Origin: an uncultured Chloroflexota bacterium
GTDB lineage: Bacteria > Chloroflexota > Anaerolineae > Anaerolineales > Villigracilaceae
Length of the DNA: 64,000 bases
Direction: 5' to 3'
Assembly: GCA_900696595.1 (NCBI GenBank)
Contig: CAADGT010000084.1
Span: 1 to 64,000, forward strand
Part shown: one piece after another, positions 1-7,862 of the stretch
How positions within the stretch are numbered: the first letter of the stretch is position 1
Layout of the letters: each line of letters begins with the position of its first letter
Made by a program: the position numbers and the translations under genes
Notes under the pieces: generated by a model
Told to the model about the DNA's origin: nothing
What the model saw: only the letters and a program-made list of their open reading frames with translations
Databases searched by the model: none

Positions 1-315
1 AAGATCACCGAAGGTCACGCCCGCGCCCTGCTTGGACTCTCCACCCAAAAGGCGCAGATATCCGCTTTGCAGACCGTCATCAATCTATCATTGAGTGTGC
101 GTCAGGCGGAGGAACTCGTCCGCAAATTGACCGGGCAAAGACCGGTAAAGGTCAGGAAGGTATTCCACAATGCCGATGTCTCGGATGTGGAGAAACGCCT
201 TCAGCGCAGCCTTGGCACGAAGGTCATGCTCAAGCACGGCAAAAAGGGCGGGACGGTGACGATCTATTATTATTCGAATGAAGAATTGGACGCGCTGTTG
301 AAAAAGATGACGTAG
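1..315 (+). CDS. parB: ParB-family chromosome partitioning protein, C-terminal part
   Basis: The frame is open from base 1, so the 5' end lies outside the window and 104 residues are visible. The fragment opens with ITEGHARALLGL, a signature of the helix-turn-helix DNA-binding region of ParB/Spo0J proteins. It continues through a basic segment to a C-terminal domain with alternating hydrophobic strands, as expected of the ParB dimerisation domain. ParB binds parS near the origin and loads SMC with ParA; parA is probably upstream and not visible. Any start inside this fragment would remove the HTH. Confidence 0.82.
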   Translation, partial: KITEGHARALLGLSTQKAQISALQTVINLSLSVRQAEELVRKLTGQRPVKVRKVFHNADVSDVEKRLQRSLGTKVMLKHGKKGGTVTIYYYSNEELDALLKKMT

Positions 316-325
316 GTTTCAAAGG

Positions 326-331
326 TATAAT
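326..331 (+). promoter_or_regulatory. -10 element TATAAT of the MNT/HEPN operon
   Basis: A perfect TATAAT ends 6 nt before the ATG at 338, so transcription should begin at or very near the A of the start codon. No Shine-Dalgarno site fits between them, which predicts a leaderless mRNA. No convincing -35 box was seen. Confidence 0.5.
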
Positions 332-337
332 CAACTT

Positions 338-721
338 ATGCAAAGAACACCTGGCTCTGCAAAGACTGTCAAAAAAAGCCGTCTGACCGGCAGGAAAACC
401 TTGCGGCCGCGCGTGCGCGCTTTAAAACTTGCAAGGGAATTTCGCAGGCGGATATCCAGGGAATTGGGGCTGCCGGTCAAGGTCATTATGTTCGGTTCCC
501 AGGCGCGGGGGGACGCCAGCCGTGAATCGGATATAGACCTGCTGGTGATCCTGCCCGCCATTGATAATCTCATGATCCAAAAAGCGTCTGCCATTGCCTG
601 GGAGGTGGGCTTTGACGCGGGCAAAGTGCTTTCGGTCATTCCAGATACCAGGGAAAATATGAAGAACTACGGTTTCCTGCCCTTTTATCGCAGCATCCGC
701 GAAGAGGGAGTCGCTGTGTGA
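338..721 (+). CDS. Nucleotidyltransferase-domain protein (MNT type), HEPN partner
   Basis: 127 aa. The core motif FGSQARGDASRESDIDLLV around residues 51-69 matches the GSx(10)DxD signature of minimal nucleotidyltransferases (NTP_transf_2, polymerase-beta fold). The first 40 residues are very basic. MNT proteins paired with HEPN proteins act as antitoxins in several studied systems by adding AMP to the HEPN toxin. The stop overlaps the GTG start of the HEPN gene (GTGA), so the two are translationally coupled. The start is set by a TATAAT just upstream. An unrelated housekeeping nucleotidyltransferase role cannot be excluded. Confidence 0.8.
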   Translation: MQRTPGSAKTVKKSRLTGRKTLRPRVRALKLAREFRRRISRELGLPVKVIMFGSQARGDASRESDIDLLVILPAIDNLMIQKASAIAWEVGFDAGKVLSVIPDTRENMKNYGFLPFYRSIREEGVAV

Positions 722-1113
722 CGGATTACAAAAAGGACCTGATTGCTTATCGTCTCGAACGGGCGCGGGAGTCTCTTCGCGATGCGGAGATTTTGTTCGA
801 TAACGGTGGAAGTCCCGCCAGCGTCGTCAACCGCGCGTATTATTCGATATTTTACGCGACCCTGGCATTGCTGGTGACAGCCGAAACCGAACCGTCCAAA
901 CATAGCGGAGCAATCTCGAAATTCGATGAACTCTTTGTTAAGCGCGGCGAGTTTCCAAAGGAAATGAGTCAGATCATCCATCGCGCGTTCGATATGCGCC
1001 AGGCGGGCGACTATCAGAAATCCATCACCTTGACTCGGGAACAGGCATTTGAGACGCTCGGTTCTGCGAAAGAATTTCTCAAGCGGGTTACAGGTAAAAT
1101 ATCCAACGGATAA
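718..1113 (+). CDS. HEPN-domain protein, partner of the upstream MNT
   Basis: 131 aa, mostly helical, with the HEPN (PF05168-like) motif NRAYYSIFYATLALL at about residues 38-52. Toxic HEPN RNases use an R-x(4-6)-H motif. Here Arg39 is present but the expected His position is Tyr46, so RNase activity is doubtful. It starts at GTG 718, overlapping the MNT stop by four bases. The order MNT then HEPN and the overlap support one toxin-antitoxin-like module sitting directly after parB. Confidence 0.78.
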   Translation: MTDYKKDLIAYRLERARESLRDAEILFDNGGSPASVVNRAYYSIFYATLALLVTAETEPSKHSGAISKFDELFVKRGEFPKEMSQIIHRAFDMRQAGDYQKSITLTREQAFETLGSAKEFLKRVTGKISNG

Positions 1114-1168
1114 ATAGCCTGCGGGCTGGTTTCCCAACCCTCGGCATATTCGATCCGGGAAGAAAACC

Positions 1169-2029
1169 ATGAAAAAATACATCTATTTTCTCAGCATAAT
1201 TTTTTTGACATTTTCCGCCTGCACATCCGTCCCGCAGGTGACTGTCACCTCTGAGGTGACAGTCACCTTAACTGCCATCCCAACCCTCCATCCGCAATTT
1301 GCCGCCCTGCAAGAATCAATCGCCGCTTCCGGTGAACGCTTCACGCTCCACGCAGACGGACTGCTCTACGACGGCGAGACCCCCGTCCCCGGCGTGACCG
1401 TATCCCCCGATGGGGCGATGACCATCACCGTGGACGGCGAGACCGTGACCCTCGACCCCGCCGACGTGGATTTTGACGATGAAAAGGGAATAACAATAGA
1501 AGGCTACGAACTGGACGAAGAAACTGGCGCGTGGGTGGAGGCGATATCCGAAGCGATGCAACAGACAAATAAACTAATCGAGACATATGGGCTGGCGGAT
1601 GAAGTGGCGGAGGGAAAAATCACTGTAACAGAGGAGGGCGGGGCGGTAAATGTGACAGATAACGAAACAGGCACGGTGCTGATGAGAACGATTGGTGAGC
1701 AGACCAAGTATGAGCTTGGCTTTGCGGTGGATGGAATTGCCGCAAAAAGCTGCGAGCCGACTGATTTTAGACCTAACAAACGTGGACTTCTTTTGGCGGA
1801 ATATGCCAAAGCTTACTTGGTGTATATGAATAAGATAATGAAAGAACTTGGTTTCAAAAAGTATAATGCAAATTTATATAGTATATTGATTGATAGAGAA
1901 AAACAGTGTTGGGGTTTAGTCGTTAGTAATGACATTATATTTTATAGAGATGGAGAAGGAGTGGCGCACGGACTCCCCTTGATTGCTATACCAGAATCTA
2001 AGATAGAAGATTTTCAAGTGACCAGATAA
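1169..2029 (+). CDS. Secreted lipoprotein of unknown function
   Basis: 286 aa. It begins with Lys-Lys, a hydrophobic stretch and the lipobox FSAC (Cys18), so it should be a membrane-anchored lipoprotein. The segment after the lipobox (VTVTSEVTVTL) is encoded by a 33-bp palindromic repeat at 1236-1268. Residues 35-130 are acidic and Gly/Asp-rich, like a beta-sandwich or repeat domain. From about base 1790 the codon use changes abruptly to A+T-rich, so the last 80 residues look like a different segment joined to the first. No family was recognised. Confidence 0.6.
   Translation: MKKYIYFLSIIFLTFSACTSVPQVTVTSEVTVTLTAIPTLHPQFAALQESIAASGERFTLHADGLLYDGETPVPGVTVSPDGAMTITVDGETVTLDPADVDFDDEKGITIEGYELDEETGAWVEAISEAMQQTNKLIETYGLADEVAEGKITVTEEGGAVNVTDNETGTVLMRTIGEQTKYELGFAVDGIAAKSCEPTDFRPNKRGLLLAEYAKAYLVYMNKIMKELGFKKYNANLYSILIDREKQCWGLVVSNDIIFYRDGEGVAHGLPLIAIPESKIEDFQVTR
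1236..1268. repeat. Palindromic repeat (family C) inside the lipoprotein gene
   Basis: Two 15-bp arms, AGGTGACTGTCACCT and AGGTGACAGTCACCT, are separated by CTG and are perfect reverse complements of each other. Each arm is also nearly self-complementary. The core GTGACTGTCACCT recurs at about 11500 across the mutY stop codon, so this is a dispersed element that here has become coding sequence. Confidence 0.7.
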
Positions 2030-2045
2030 GTTGATTTCTCGGTTT

Positions 2046-2073
2046 TTGCAATTGATCGCAGTTGTGCTACCAT
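2046..2073 (+). promoter_or_regulatory. Putative promoter TTGCAA-16-TACCAT
   Basis: TTGCAA at 2046-2051 and TACCAT at 2068-2073 are 16 bp apart. The -10 ends 6 nt before the ATG at 2080, the same near-leaderless geometry as at 326 and 4009. Confidence 0.35.
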
Positions 2074-2079
2074 CGAGGT

Positions 2080-2616
2080 ATGAGTAGGGGAAAAGTAATT
2101 GGCATTGGCATCATTCTGTTAATAATTTTATCGCTGATCTCTGGCTATCTTTTTTATGCAAATACTGGGGGCAAGGCGCTATCGCGAGTAGTATGGCACT
2201 ACTTTTTCCGTGATTTACCAGACAAGAAGTATAGCTGGCAGGACTTTACCGAGCGGGGGGAGGGGCAGGGCATAAGCGGGTTTTATGCCTGGGGGGATGA
2301 AGAGCGATTTTACCTATGGACGCTATCGGGGCTAAAGAGATTTGCCCATGTCCCTGGTATTAGTATTTACCAGCATGAGGATATCTGCGCGGCACTAAAG
2401 CGGGTGGAGGCAAATCCAGAGGCGGTGGGTAGCGCAAAAGCGAGCAAAACTGTGACGGGAAATATCGAAGCCTGGCAGGGACTAATCAAGCAGGAGAACC
2501 TGGTGAGCGTGGTGCGCCTGCCGAAGACAGAACACAGTAATGGAGTAGATAAAGTCTGGTCGTACTCGGGCAAATATAAAATACTCAACAAACTGGAGCG
2601 GGGAACATGCGACTAA
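2080..2616 (+). CDS. Membrane-anchored hypothetical protein
   Basis: 178 aa from ATG 2080; an upstream TTG at 2062 would place part of the promoter inside the gene. A short basic start is followed by one membrane helix (about residues 6-28, IGIGIILLIILSLISGYLF), then a soluble domain with no motif I recognise. The 3' end overlaps the next gene by 10 bases, implying co-expression. Codon choice (ATA, CTA, GGG runs) differs from the rest of the window, which suggests horizontal acquisition together with its neighbours. Confidence 0.55.
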   Translation: MSRGKVIGIGIILLIILSLISGYLFYANTGGKALSRVVWHYFFRDLPDKKYSWQDFTERGEGQGISGFYAWGDEERFYLWTLSGLKRFAHVPGISIYQHEDICAALKRVEANPEAVGSAKASKTVTGNIEAWQGLIKQENLVSVVRLPKTEHSNGVDKVWSYSGKYKILNKLERGTCD

Positions 2617-3845
2617 AGCAGGTTTTGATGAAAACACTACTACTGAGCGTATTTGCCCTGTTCTTTTGGGCTTTGCCGCCAACACCTACTAGAGCGGATG
2701 AGTGTGGGGGCGATTGCTCGGTTGTTCCATGTAATTTCGAAACGGTCTGCGATGATGAAACTGGTGACTGCCTTGAAGTGCATGATTGGTGTAGTGCGTG
2801 CGGGGGGAATGGGTGTGATAATGTAGGGTGTCCGCCGGGGCAGTATATGGCGAATGATGGGTGTCATGATATCGGGGAGGGGGGCGATGGTGGAGGTGGT
2901 GGGGGAATTGTCTTAGCCTCCTGCCCGAGCGGGACACAGCCGACGGGGGGCGTCATGTATCTGCCGGGGACTGCTGATATGTCCTGTAGGACGGCGGCAA
3001 ACTGTGATCAATACTTCCCCGTTAGGCATAGTGGTAACCCGGAGTGTAGTGGAAGCAGCCAAGGATCCTGCGAGGTTGCACAGCTCTGCTGCGCTCCCGG
3101 GCAGGCAGTAGAGTGTGGCGGGATTGTGTCTACTGATGAGGTGCTAAGTACTGACGTGAAATGGGATGGATATAGTAGGTGTCCGGTGGGGACGCGGGTC
3201 GCGGGCACCTTCTTCCTTGACTCACCCTCCGTCTACTGTCGCCAGAACTGCTCGTGTGTGACCCCATGCGGCACGCGACCTGGAACTACCGTGAGCTGCC
3301 AGGACGTCTCGATGGGGACGTATGAGATACAGACTTTTCTTCATCCGACTGTCTGCTATAACTGGCTAGATTCGCGTACAGCGGATGATCGCTATGTGAG
3401 CCATCGTGACTCAAATATTGTGTACGCTCGCTATAAGGATGAGAACGGTGAGTGGGTTACGGAGTATTACAAGATCACGACTTGTGAGCGGATCAACAGA
3501 GTATGTACGTGTAATCAGACATGTACCTCGACGGCGCCAACCAATCTGAGTGTGACACAGGGGGCTAGTGGTACGGCAGCGACATTGTCGTGGCGCAGCG
3601 GGACGGGGGGGACGTCGCAGGTGGTGTATGTGGGGAGTAACCAGAACTCGGTCAATAATGACTGCGCGTATGGCGGCTGTATTATCAGTGACGTGGCGCT
3701 ATCGCCGTTTTATGCCAACTATAACTTTAGCTACCCAGTGACGGGGCTGACACCCAATACGACCTACTACTTCCGTGTGGTGACGCAGGAGAACTCGTCG
3801 TGTAGACCGAGCGCGATTTTCGACGCCTCTATTGACATCTATTGA
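2607..3845 (+). CDS. Secreted cysteine-rich protein with C-terminal fibronectin III domain
   Basis: 412 aa. It has a signal peptide ending near TRA-DE (about residue 30). A long Cys- and Gly-rich region (residues 30-310) has many C-x(2-6)-C spacings and a GGDGGGGGG linker, suggesting a disulphide-rich exported protein. Residues about 312-412 form a fibronectin type III domain (APTNLSVTQ at its start, GLTPNTTYYFRVV near its end). It overlaps the membrane protein upstream and probably acts at the cell surface. Codon use is atypical, with many TAT/TGT/GGG codons. The function is unknown; adhesion or surface display is only a guess. Confidence 0.62.
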   Translation: MRLKQVLMKTLLLSVFALFFWALPPTPTRADECGGDCSVVPCNFETVCDDETGDCLEVHDWCSACGGNGCDNVGCPPGQYMANDGCHDIGEGGDGGGGGGIVLASCPSGTQPTGGVMYLPGTADMSCRTAANCDQYFPVRHSGNPECSGSSQGSCEVAQLCCAPGQAVECGGIVSTDEVLSTDVKWDGYSRCPVGTRVAGTFFLDSPSVYCRQNCSCVTPCGTRPGTTVSCQDVSMGTYEIQTFLHPTVCYNWLDSRTADDRYVSHRDSNIVYARYKDENGEWVTEYYKITTCERINRVCTCNQTCTSTAPTNLSVTQGASGTAATLSWRSGTGGTSQVVYVGSNQNSVNNDCAYGGCIISDVALSPFYANYNFSYPVTGLTPNTTYYFRVVTQENSSCRPSAIFDASIDIY

Positions 3846-3851
3846 TTGCGA

Positions 3852-3968
3852 GTGTAGCGCAAAAGTGTCGGCGATTCGCTCAAGCCGCCGTCCCCGGCGG
3901 CGTATTGCGCCAGAACCCCGCGCCGGGGACGGCGCTGGGAGCAGGTTACCGATAGTTTTGCGCTACAC
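3852..3968. repeat. MITE-like dispersed repeat, family A copy 1
   Basis: 117 bp with 13-bp perfect terminal inverted repeats (GTGTAGCGCAAAA / TTTTGCGCTACAC), extended to about 20 bp with mismatches. The interior shares CTCAAGCCGCCGTCC and GACGGCGCTGGGAGCAGG with the copies at 38088-38223 and 56698-56815 (the latter inverted). It carries no ORF. It marks the right edge of the atypical 1169-3845 segment. Confidence 0.72.
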
Positions 3969-4008
3969 CCATTGATTGCGGTTTTTATTTGTAGACGGTT
4001 TACGCGAT

Positions 4009-4014
4009 TATAAT
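4009..4014 (+). promoter_or_regulatory. -10 element TATAAT of the amidohydrolase gene
   Basis: TATAAT ends 6 nt before ATG 4021. No ribosome binding site fits between, so the mRNA is predicted to be leaderless. Confidence 0.5.
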
Positions 4015-4020
4015 TGCCCC

Positions 4021-5601
4021 ATGAAACTCCTCTACAACGCGGAAATACACACTCTTGATTCATCCCATCCGCACGGCTCTGCGATCCTCATCGCGGGCGG
4101 GCGGATTATTGCTCTTGGGGATAAAAACAAACTCGAAAGCCTCGCGCACGGCAAGGTCGAAAAGCAGGATATGAAAGGCGCGACCATCCTGCCCGGTCTC
4201 ACCGACGCGCACATCCACATCCAGCATTACGCGCTGGGACTCTCCAAAGTGGATTGCGAGACGAAGACAAAGGAAGAATGTCTGCGAAGGGTTGCGGAGC
4301 GCGCAAAAACCTCCAAACCCGGCGAGTGGGTGTTGGGTCACGGCTGGCAACAAAACGATTGGGACGGGAAATTCCCCACCGCAAATGAACTCGACGCCAT
4401 CGCGCCGAATAACCCGGTTTACCTCACAGCCAAATCGCTCCATGCGGCGTGGGCGAACACCGCCGCGCTGAAACTGGCTAACATCGCAGACGACACGCCG
4501 GACCCAAAAGACGGCGCGATCCAACGCGGCGCGGACGGAAAAGCCACGGGCATCCTGCTCGAAACGGCGATGGAACGGATCAGCCATATCGTGCGCAAAC
4601 CGACCCCCAGCGAGATCGAATCCGCAATCGAAAAAGCCCAACCCATCCTGCACCGAATGGGACTCACCGGCATCCACGACTTCGACCGCCGCGATTCATT
4701 CATGGCATTGCAATCCTTGAACGCGCGGGGCAAATTAAAATTGCGCGTGTGCAAAAACATTCCCGTTGAAAGCGTCGAACAGGCGAACGACCTCGGCCTG
4801 CGAACCGGCTTCGGGAACGGAATGTTGTGGATCGGCTCGGTCAAAGCCTTCATGGACGGCGCGCTCGGACCCCGCACCGCCGCGATGATCGAACCGTACG
4901 AAGGCGAGCCGCACAATCGCGGCATCCTCAACATGGACGGCGAAGAACTCTTCGAACATTGCCGCAAAGCCGCCGACGTCGGACTCAGCATGACCGTCCA
5001 CGCCATCGGCGATAAAGCCAACCACGAAGTCTTGAACGCCTTCGAACAATTGCGCGAATACGAAAAGAAAAACCGCCTGCCGCATCTCCGTCACCGCATC
5101 GAACACGTGCAGGTCATTCACCCAGACGACGCGCCGCGTCTCGCAAAATTAAACGTCATCGCCTCCATGCAACCCATTCACGCAACCTCCGACATGATCG
5201 CCGCCGACCGCTACTGGGGCAGCCGCGCCGCGCTCTCCTACGCCTGGCGGACACAACTGAATCACGGCGCGATTCTCGCCTTTGGATCGGACGCGCCGGT
5301 CGAATCCCCCAACCCGTTTTTGGGATTACACGCCGCAGTCACCCGGCAAAGGAGCGACGGCTCTCCCTCCGCCGAAGGCTGGTTGCCCGCCCAAAAATTA
5401 ACCTTCGCCGAAGCCTTGTCCGCCTACACCCTCGGCGCCGCCTACGCCGCCAACGCCGAACATCGCCTCGGCGCACTCGCCGCCAACTACTGCGCCGACC
5501 TCATCGTCCTCGATCGCGACCCGTCCGAAGCGAATCCCTCCGACCTGTTGACAATCGCCCCGTCCGCCGTCATGCTTGACGGCGAATGGGTCGTGCAATA
5601 A
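4021..5601 (+). CDS. Amidohydrolase family 3 protein (YtcJ-like)
   Basis: 526 aa, the usual length for YtcJ/LAF3-type metal-dependent amidohydrolases. Visible motifs in order: N-terminal beta-sandwich (IAGGRIIALGD), the metal motif DAHIHIQH near residue 61, KAFMDGALGPR around 277, TVHAIGDKANHEV, HRIEHVQ, and FGSDAPVESPNPF carrying the catalytic Asp. The family hydrolyses amides, formamides or cyclic ureas; the substrate cannot be told. The start at 4021 follows a strong -10 element. The kinase gene begins 9 bp after its stop, so the two may share a transcript. Confidence 0.88.
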   Translation: MKLLYNAEIHTLDSSHPHGSAILIAGGRIIALGDKNKLESLAHGKVEKQDMKGATILPGLTDAHIHIQHYALGLSKVDCETKTKEECLRRVAERAKTSKPGEWVLGHGWQQNDWDGKFPTANELDAIAPNNPVYLTAKSLHAAWANTAALKLANIADDTPDPKDGAIQRGADGKATGILLETAMERISHIVRKPTPSEIESAIEKAQPILHRMGLTGIHDFDRRDSFMALQSLNARGKLKLRVCKNIPVESVEQANDLGLRTGFGNGMLWIGSVKAFMDGALGPRTAAMIEPYEGEPHNRGILNMDGEELFEHCRKAADVGLSMTVHAIGDKANHEVLNAFEQLREYEKKNRLPHLRHRIEHVQVIHPDDAPRLAKLNVIASMQPIHATSDMIAADRYWGSRAALSYAWRTQLNHGAILAFGSDAPVESPNPFLGLHAAVTRQRSDGSPSAEGWLPAQKLTFAEALSAYTLGAAYAANAEHRLGALAANYCADLIVLDRDPSEANPSDLLTIAPSAVMLDGEWVVQ

Positions 5602-5610
5602 AGTGGATGA

Positions 5611-6636
5611 ATGATGGAATCGAACCAACCGAAACTATCCCCCGAAATGCTCGTGCCGCGCCTGGGCGAATATCTCGTCCAGAAAGGACTGATCAGCGAG
5701 ATTGATCTCCTGCGCGCCCTCACCTACCAGCAGGATGCCGCCGAAAAAGGCGGAACCGCCCTGCTGGGACAGGCGTTGATAGAGATGAAACTGCTCACGC
5801 AGGAGACCCTCGATCAGGTCATCACCGAGCAGATCATCCAGTTGCGCTCCGCCCTGCAATCGGCGAACCGCAACCTCGAACAGCGCGTCCGCGAACGCAC
5901 CTCGGAGTTGAACGAAGCCCTCAACCGCCTCTCCGAACTCAGCCAGATGAAGGCGAATTTTGTCGCCAACATCTCGCACGAATTACGTACGCCGCTCACG
6001 CACATCAAAGGCTACATCGAACTGCTCGTCTCCGAGTCGCTCGGCAGGATCACAGACGAACAACGCCACGCGCTCACCGTCAGCCAGCGCGCCGCCGGAA
6101 AACTGGAGGACATGATCGAAGACCTGATCATGTTCTCGCTTGCATCCAAAGGCGAAATGAGCATGAAACTCGCAAACACCGACATCCGCCGCATCGTTTC
6201 ATTGGTGGCAAAAGGCGCCGCCCGCAAAGCTGAGGAGCGCGGCGTCAATTTGATCGTAAACGCGCCCGAAGACATTCCCTTTGTGCAGGCGGATGGGGAA
6301 AAGATCAGTTGGGTCGTGGGACAACTCCTCGATAACGGGATCAAATTCACCCCGTCCGGCGGAAGCGTGACCGTCTCTCTGGAAGAAGAAGGGAATAATC
6401 TCATCCAGGTCGGCGTGCAGGATACGGGGGTGGGAATTCCCGCCAGCCGCATGAAGGAAATTTTTGAACCGTTCCATCAATTGGACGGTTCGCCCACCCG
6501 CCGACATGGCGGGACTGGGCTTGGGCTTTCGCTTGTGCGCCAGATCGTCGAGGCGCACGGCTCCCTGCTCGAAGTAAAATCCGCCGAAGGCAGGGGCGCG
6601 TCGTTCAAATTCCCCCTGCTTGCGATTCGAGATTGA
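5611..6636 (+). CDS. Soluble sensor histidine kinase with GspE-N-like input domain
   Basis: 341 aa and no membrane helix. Residues about 12-80 (LGEYLVQKGLISEIDLLRAL) resemble the N-terminal domain of GspE/PilB type II secretion ATPases, which is sometimes used in signalling proteins. A coiled coil (about 82-110) leads to the HisKA box NISHELRTPLTHIKGY with the phosphorylated His. The HATPase region has QLLDNGIKFTP, DTGVGIP and GGTGLGLSLV. No response regulator is adjacent, so its partner is elsewhere. Confidence 0.87.
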   Translation: MMESNQPKLSPEMLVPRLGEYLVQKGLISEIDLLRALTYQQDAAEKGGTALLGQALIEMKLLTQETLDQVITEQIIQLRSALQSANRNLEQRVRERTSELNEALNRLSELSQMKANFVANISHELRTPLTHIKGYIELLVSESLGRITDEQRHALTVSQRAAGKLEDMIEDLIMFSLASKGEMSMKLANTDIRRIVSLVAKGAARKAEERGVNLIVNAPEDIPFVQADGEKISWVVGQLLDNGIKFTPSGGSVTVSLEEEGNNLIQVGVQDTGVGIPASRMKEIFEPFHQLDGSPTRRHGGTGLGLSLVRQIVEAHGSLLEVKSAEGRGASFKFPLLAIRD

Positions 6637-6798
6637 TCGCTGAAACGATAAGCAACCGCAAAGACTGCGAAGAACACAAAGGTTTTTCTGGCGGGATCGG
6701 CGGTTCAAAAATTCTTGCACAAACAACAGGGTTTAATGCGCGGGATAATATGGCGTCAATTTACATCGGTTATAATACCCTCTGGAGGCGCTTGCTGA
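6637..6798 (+). promoter_or_regulatory. Intergenic region with family D repeat and -10 box
   Basis: Positions about 6650-6684 (ACCGCAAAGACTGCGAAG) match in reverse orientation a stretch at 12030-12066, so this is a dispersed short repeat. TATAAT at 6771-6776 and the RBS TGGAGG at 6782-6787 serve the hydrolase gene starting at 6799. Confidence 0.4.
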
Positions 6799-7446
6799 AT
6801 GGAAATCACCTGGTACGGACATTCCTGTTTTAGACTGACAGAACGCAACTACGCGACCGTCGTCACCGACCCGTTCGATCACAAGACGGTCGGTTACGAC
6901 GCGCTCAAACTCAAGGCGGATATCGTCACCGTCAGCCACGACGCGCCCGGTCACGCCCACCTCGACGCGGTCAAGGGCGCGGAGCACGTCATAGACGGCG
7001 CGGGCGAATTTGAGATCGGCGGCGTGTTCATCACAGCCGTTCAAACCGCAGGGGGCGGAAAGAAGACCAAAGACAAAACCCGCAACACCTTGTACGTCTT
7101 CGATTACGAAGGCATCACCGTCGCGCACCTCGGCGATCTTCAAGAGGTCCCAACCCAGAGCGAAGTCGAAGCCCTGGGGACGGTCAACGTGCTCCTCGTC
7201 CCGGTTGGAGGCGGAAGCAGTCTCAACGCCGCCAAAGCCGCCGAAGTCGTCAGCGTCATCGAACCGAATCTCGTCATCCCCATGCATTACGCCACAGACG
7301 GCGCAAAGATCAAACTCGAACCGCTGAATAAATTCCTCAAGGAGATGGGGCTGGGCAAGGTCGAGTCGCAGCCGTCCTTGAAAGCCACGCGCTCGTCCCT
7401 GCCGCAGGAGACGAAAGTGGTCGTGCTGGATTACCAGCAAGGTTGA
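6799..7446 (+). CDS. Metallo-beta-lactamase fold hydrolase (UlaG-like subgroup)
   Basis: 215 aa. It starts MEITWYGHSCFRL, typical of the Lactamase_B_3/UlaG-like branch of the MBL superfamily, with VTVSHDAPGHAHLDAV in place of the HxHxDH loop. Further core motifs are VAHLGDL and VIPMHYAT. The departure from canonical HxHxDH suggests an altered or weaker metal site, as in other members of this branch. The next gene starts 1 bp after its stop, so the two form a tight pair. Confidence 0.82.
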   Translation: MEITWYGHSCFRLTERNYATVVTDPFDHKTVGYDALKLKADIVTVSHDAPGHAHLDAVKGAEHVIDGAGEFEIGGVFITAVQTAGGGKKTKDKTRNTLYVFDYEGITVAHLGDLQEVPTQSEVEALGTVNVLLVPVGGGSSLNAAKAAEVVSVIEPNLVIPMHYATDGAKIKLEPLNKFLKEMGLGKVESQPSLKATRSSLPQETKVVVLDYQQG

Positions 7447-7447
7447 T

Positions 7448-7750
7448 ATGACCGTCAAAGTGATCATGACCTGGGACATCGCCGCCGAACGCGACCAGGA
7501 ATATTTCGAGTTTGTCATCGGCGAGTTCGTTCCGGGCGTGCAAAGGCTTGGCTTGCAACCCGCCGAAGCCTGGGCGACTCTCTACGGCGCATACCCCCAA
7601 ATACAGGTCGGCTTGCTTGCGTCCGACGCGGCTGAAGCGCGCCGCGCGCTCGCCTCTGCCGAATGGGGTTTGCTGCAAGACCGCCTGTTCGGTTATGTCA
7701 AAAACTACTCCTACAAAGTCGTCCCCGCCCGCCTCGGGTTTCAGTTTTAG
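7448..7750 (+). CDS. Conserved-looking hypothetical protein, 100 aa
   Basis: It starts one base after the MBL hydrolase stop, which implies translational coupling. The alternating pattern (KVIMTWDI, helix, YPQIQVGLLAS, helix, YSYKVVPA) fits a small ferredoxin-like alpha/beta-barrel fold, but no family was recognised. It is probably functionally linked to the hydrolase. Confidence 0.6.
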   Translation: MTVKVIMTWDIAAERDQEYFEFVIGEFVPGVQRLGLQPAEAWATLYGAYPQIQVGLLASDAAEARRALASAEWGLLQDRLFGYVKNYSYKVVPARLGFQF

Positions 7751-7757
7751 TCTCCCT

Positions 7758-7852
7758 CCGTCATTGCGAGGAGCGCGCTCTCCGCGACGAAGCAATCTAA
7801 TGAGCTAGAGGATTGCTTGGGGCGAAGAACAAGAGCGCCCTCGCAATGACGG
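7758..7852. repeat. Dispersed hairpin repeat, family B copy 1
   Basis: Terminal inverted repeats CCGTCATTGCGAGG / CCTCGCAATGACGG are perfect over 14 bp. Internal GAAGCAATCT and GGATTGCTT also pair. A second copy lies at 60837-60939. The element ends 10 bp before the start codon of the next gene and so forms most of its leader. Confidence 0.72.
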
Positions 7853-7862
7853 AAAACAAATA

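Noticed and set aside
4060-4677. Long minus-strand frames within the amidohydrolase gene
   Set aside because: They mirror a strongly supported plus-strand gene with catalytic motifs and lack any own motif or start signal.
6733-7518. 261-codon minus-strand frame over the MBL hydrolase
   Set aside because: It is antisense to a recognised hydrolase gene and shows a low-complexity Val/Asp/Gly-rich shadow composition.
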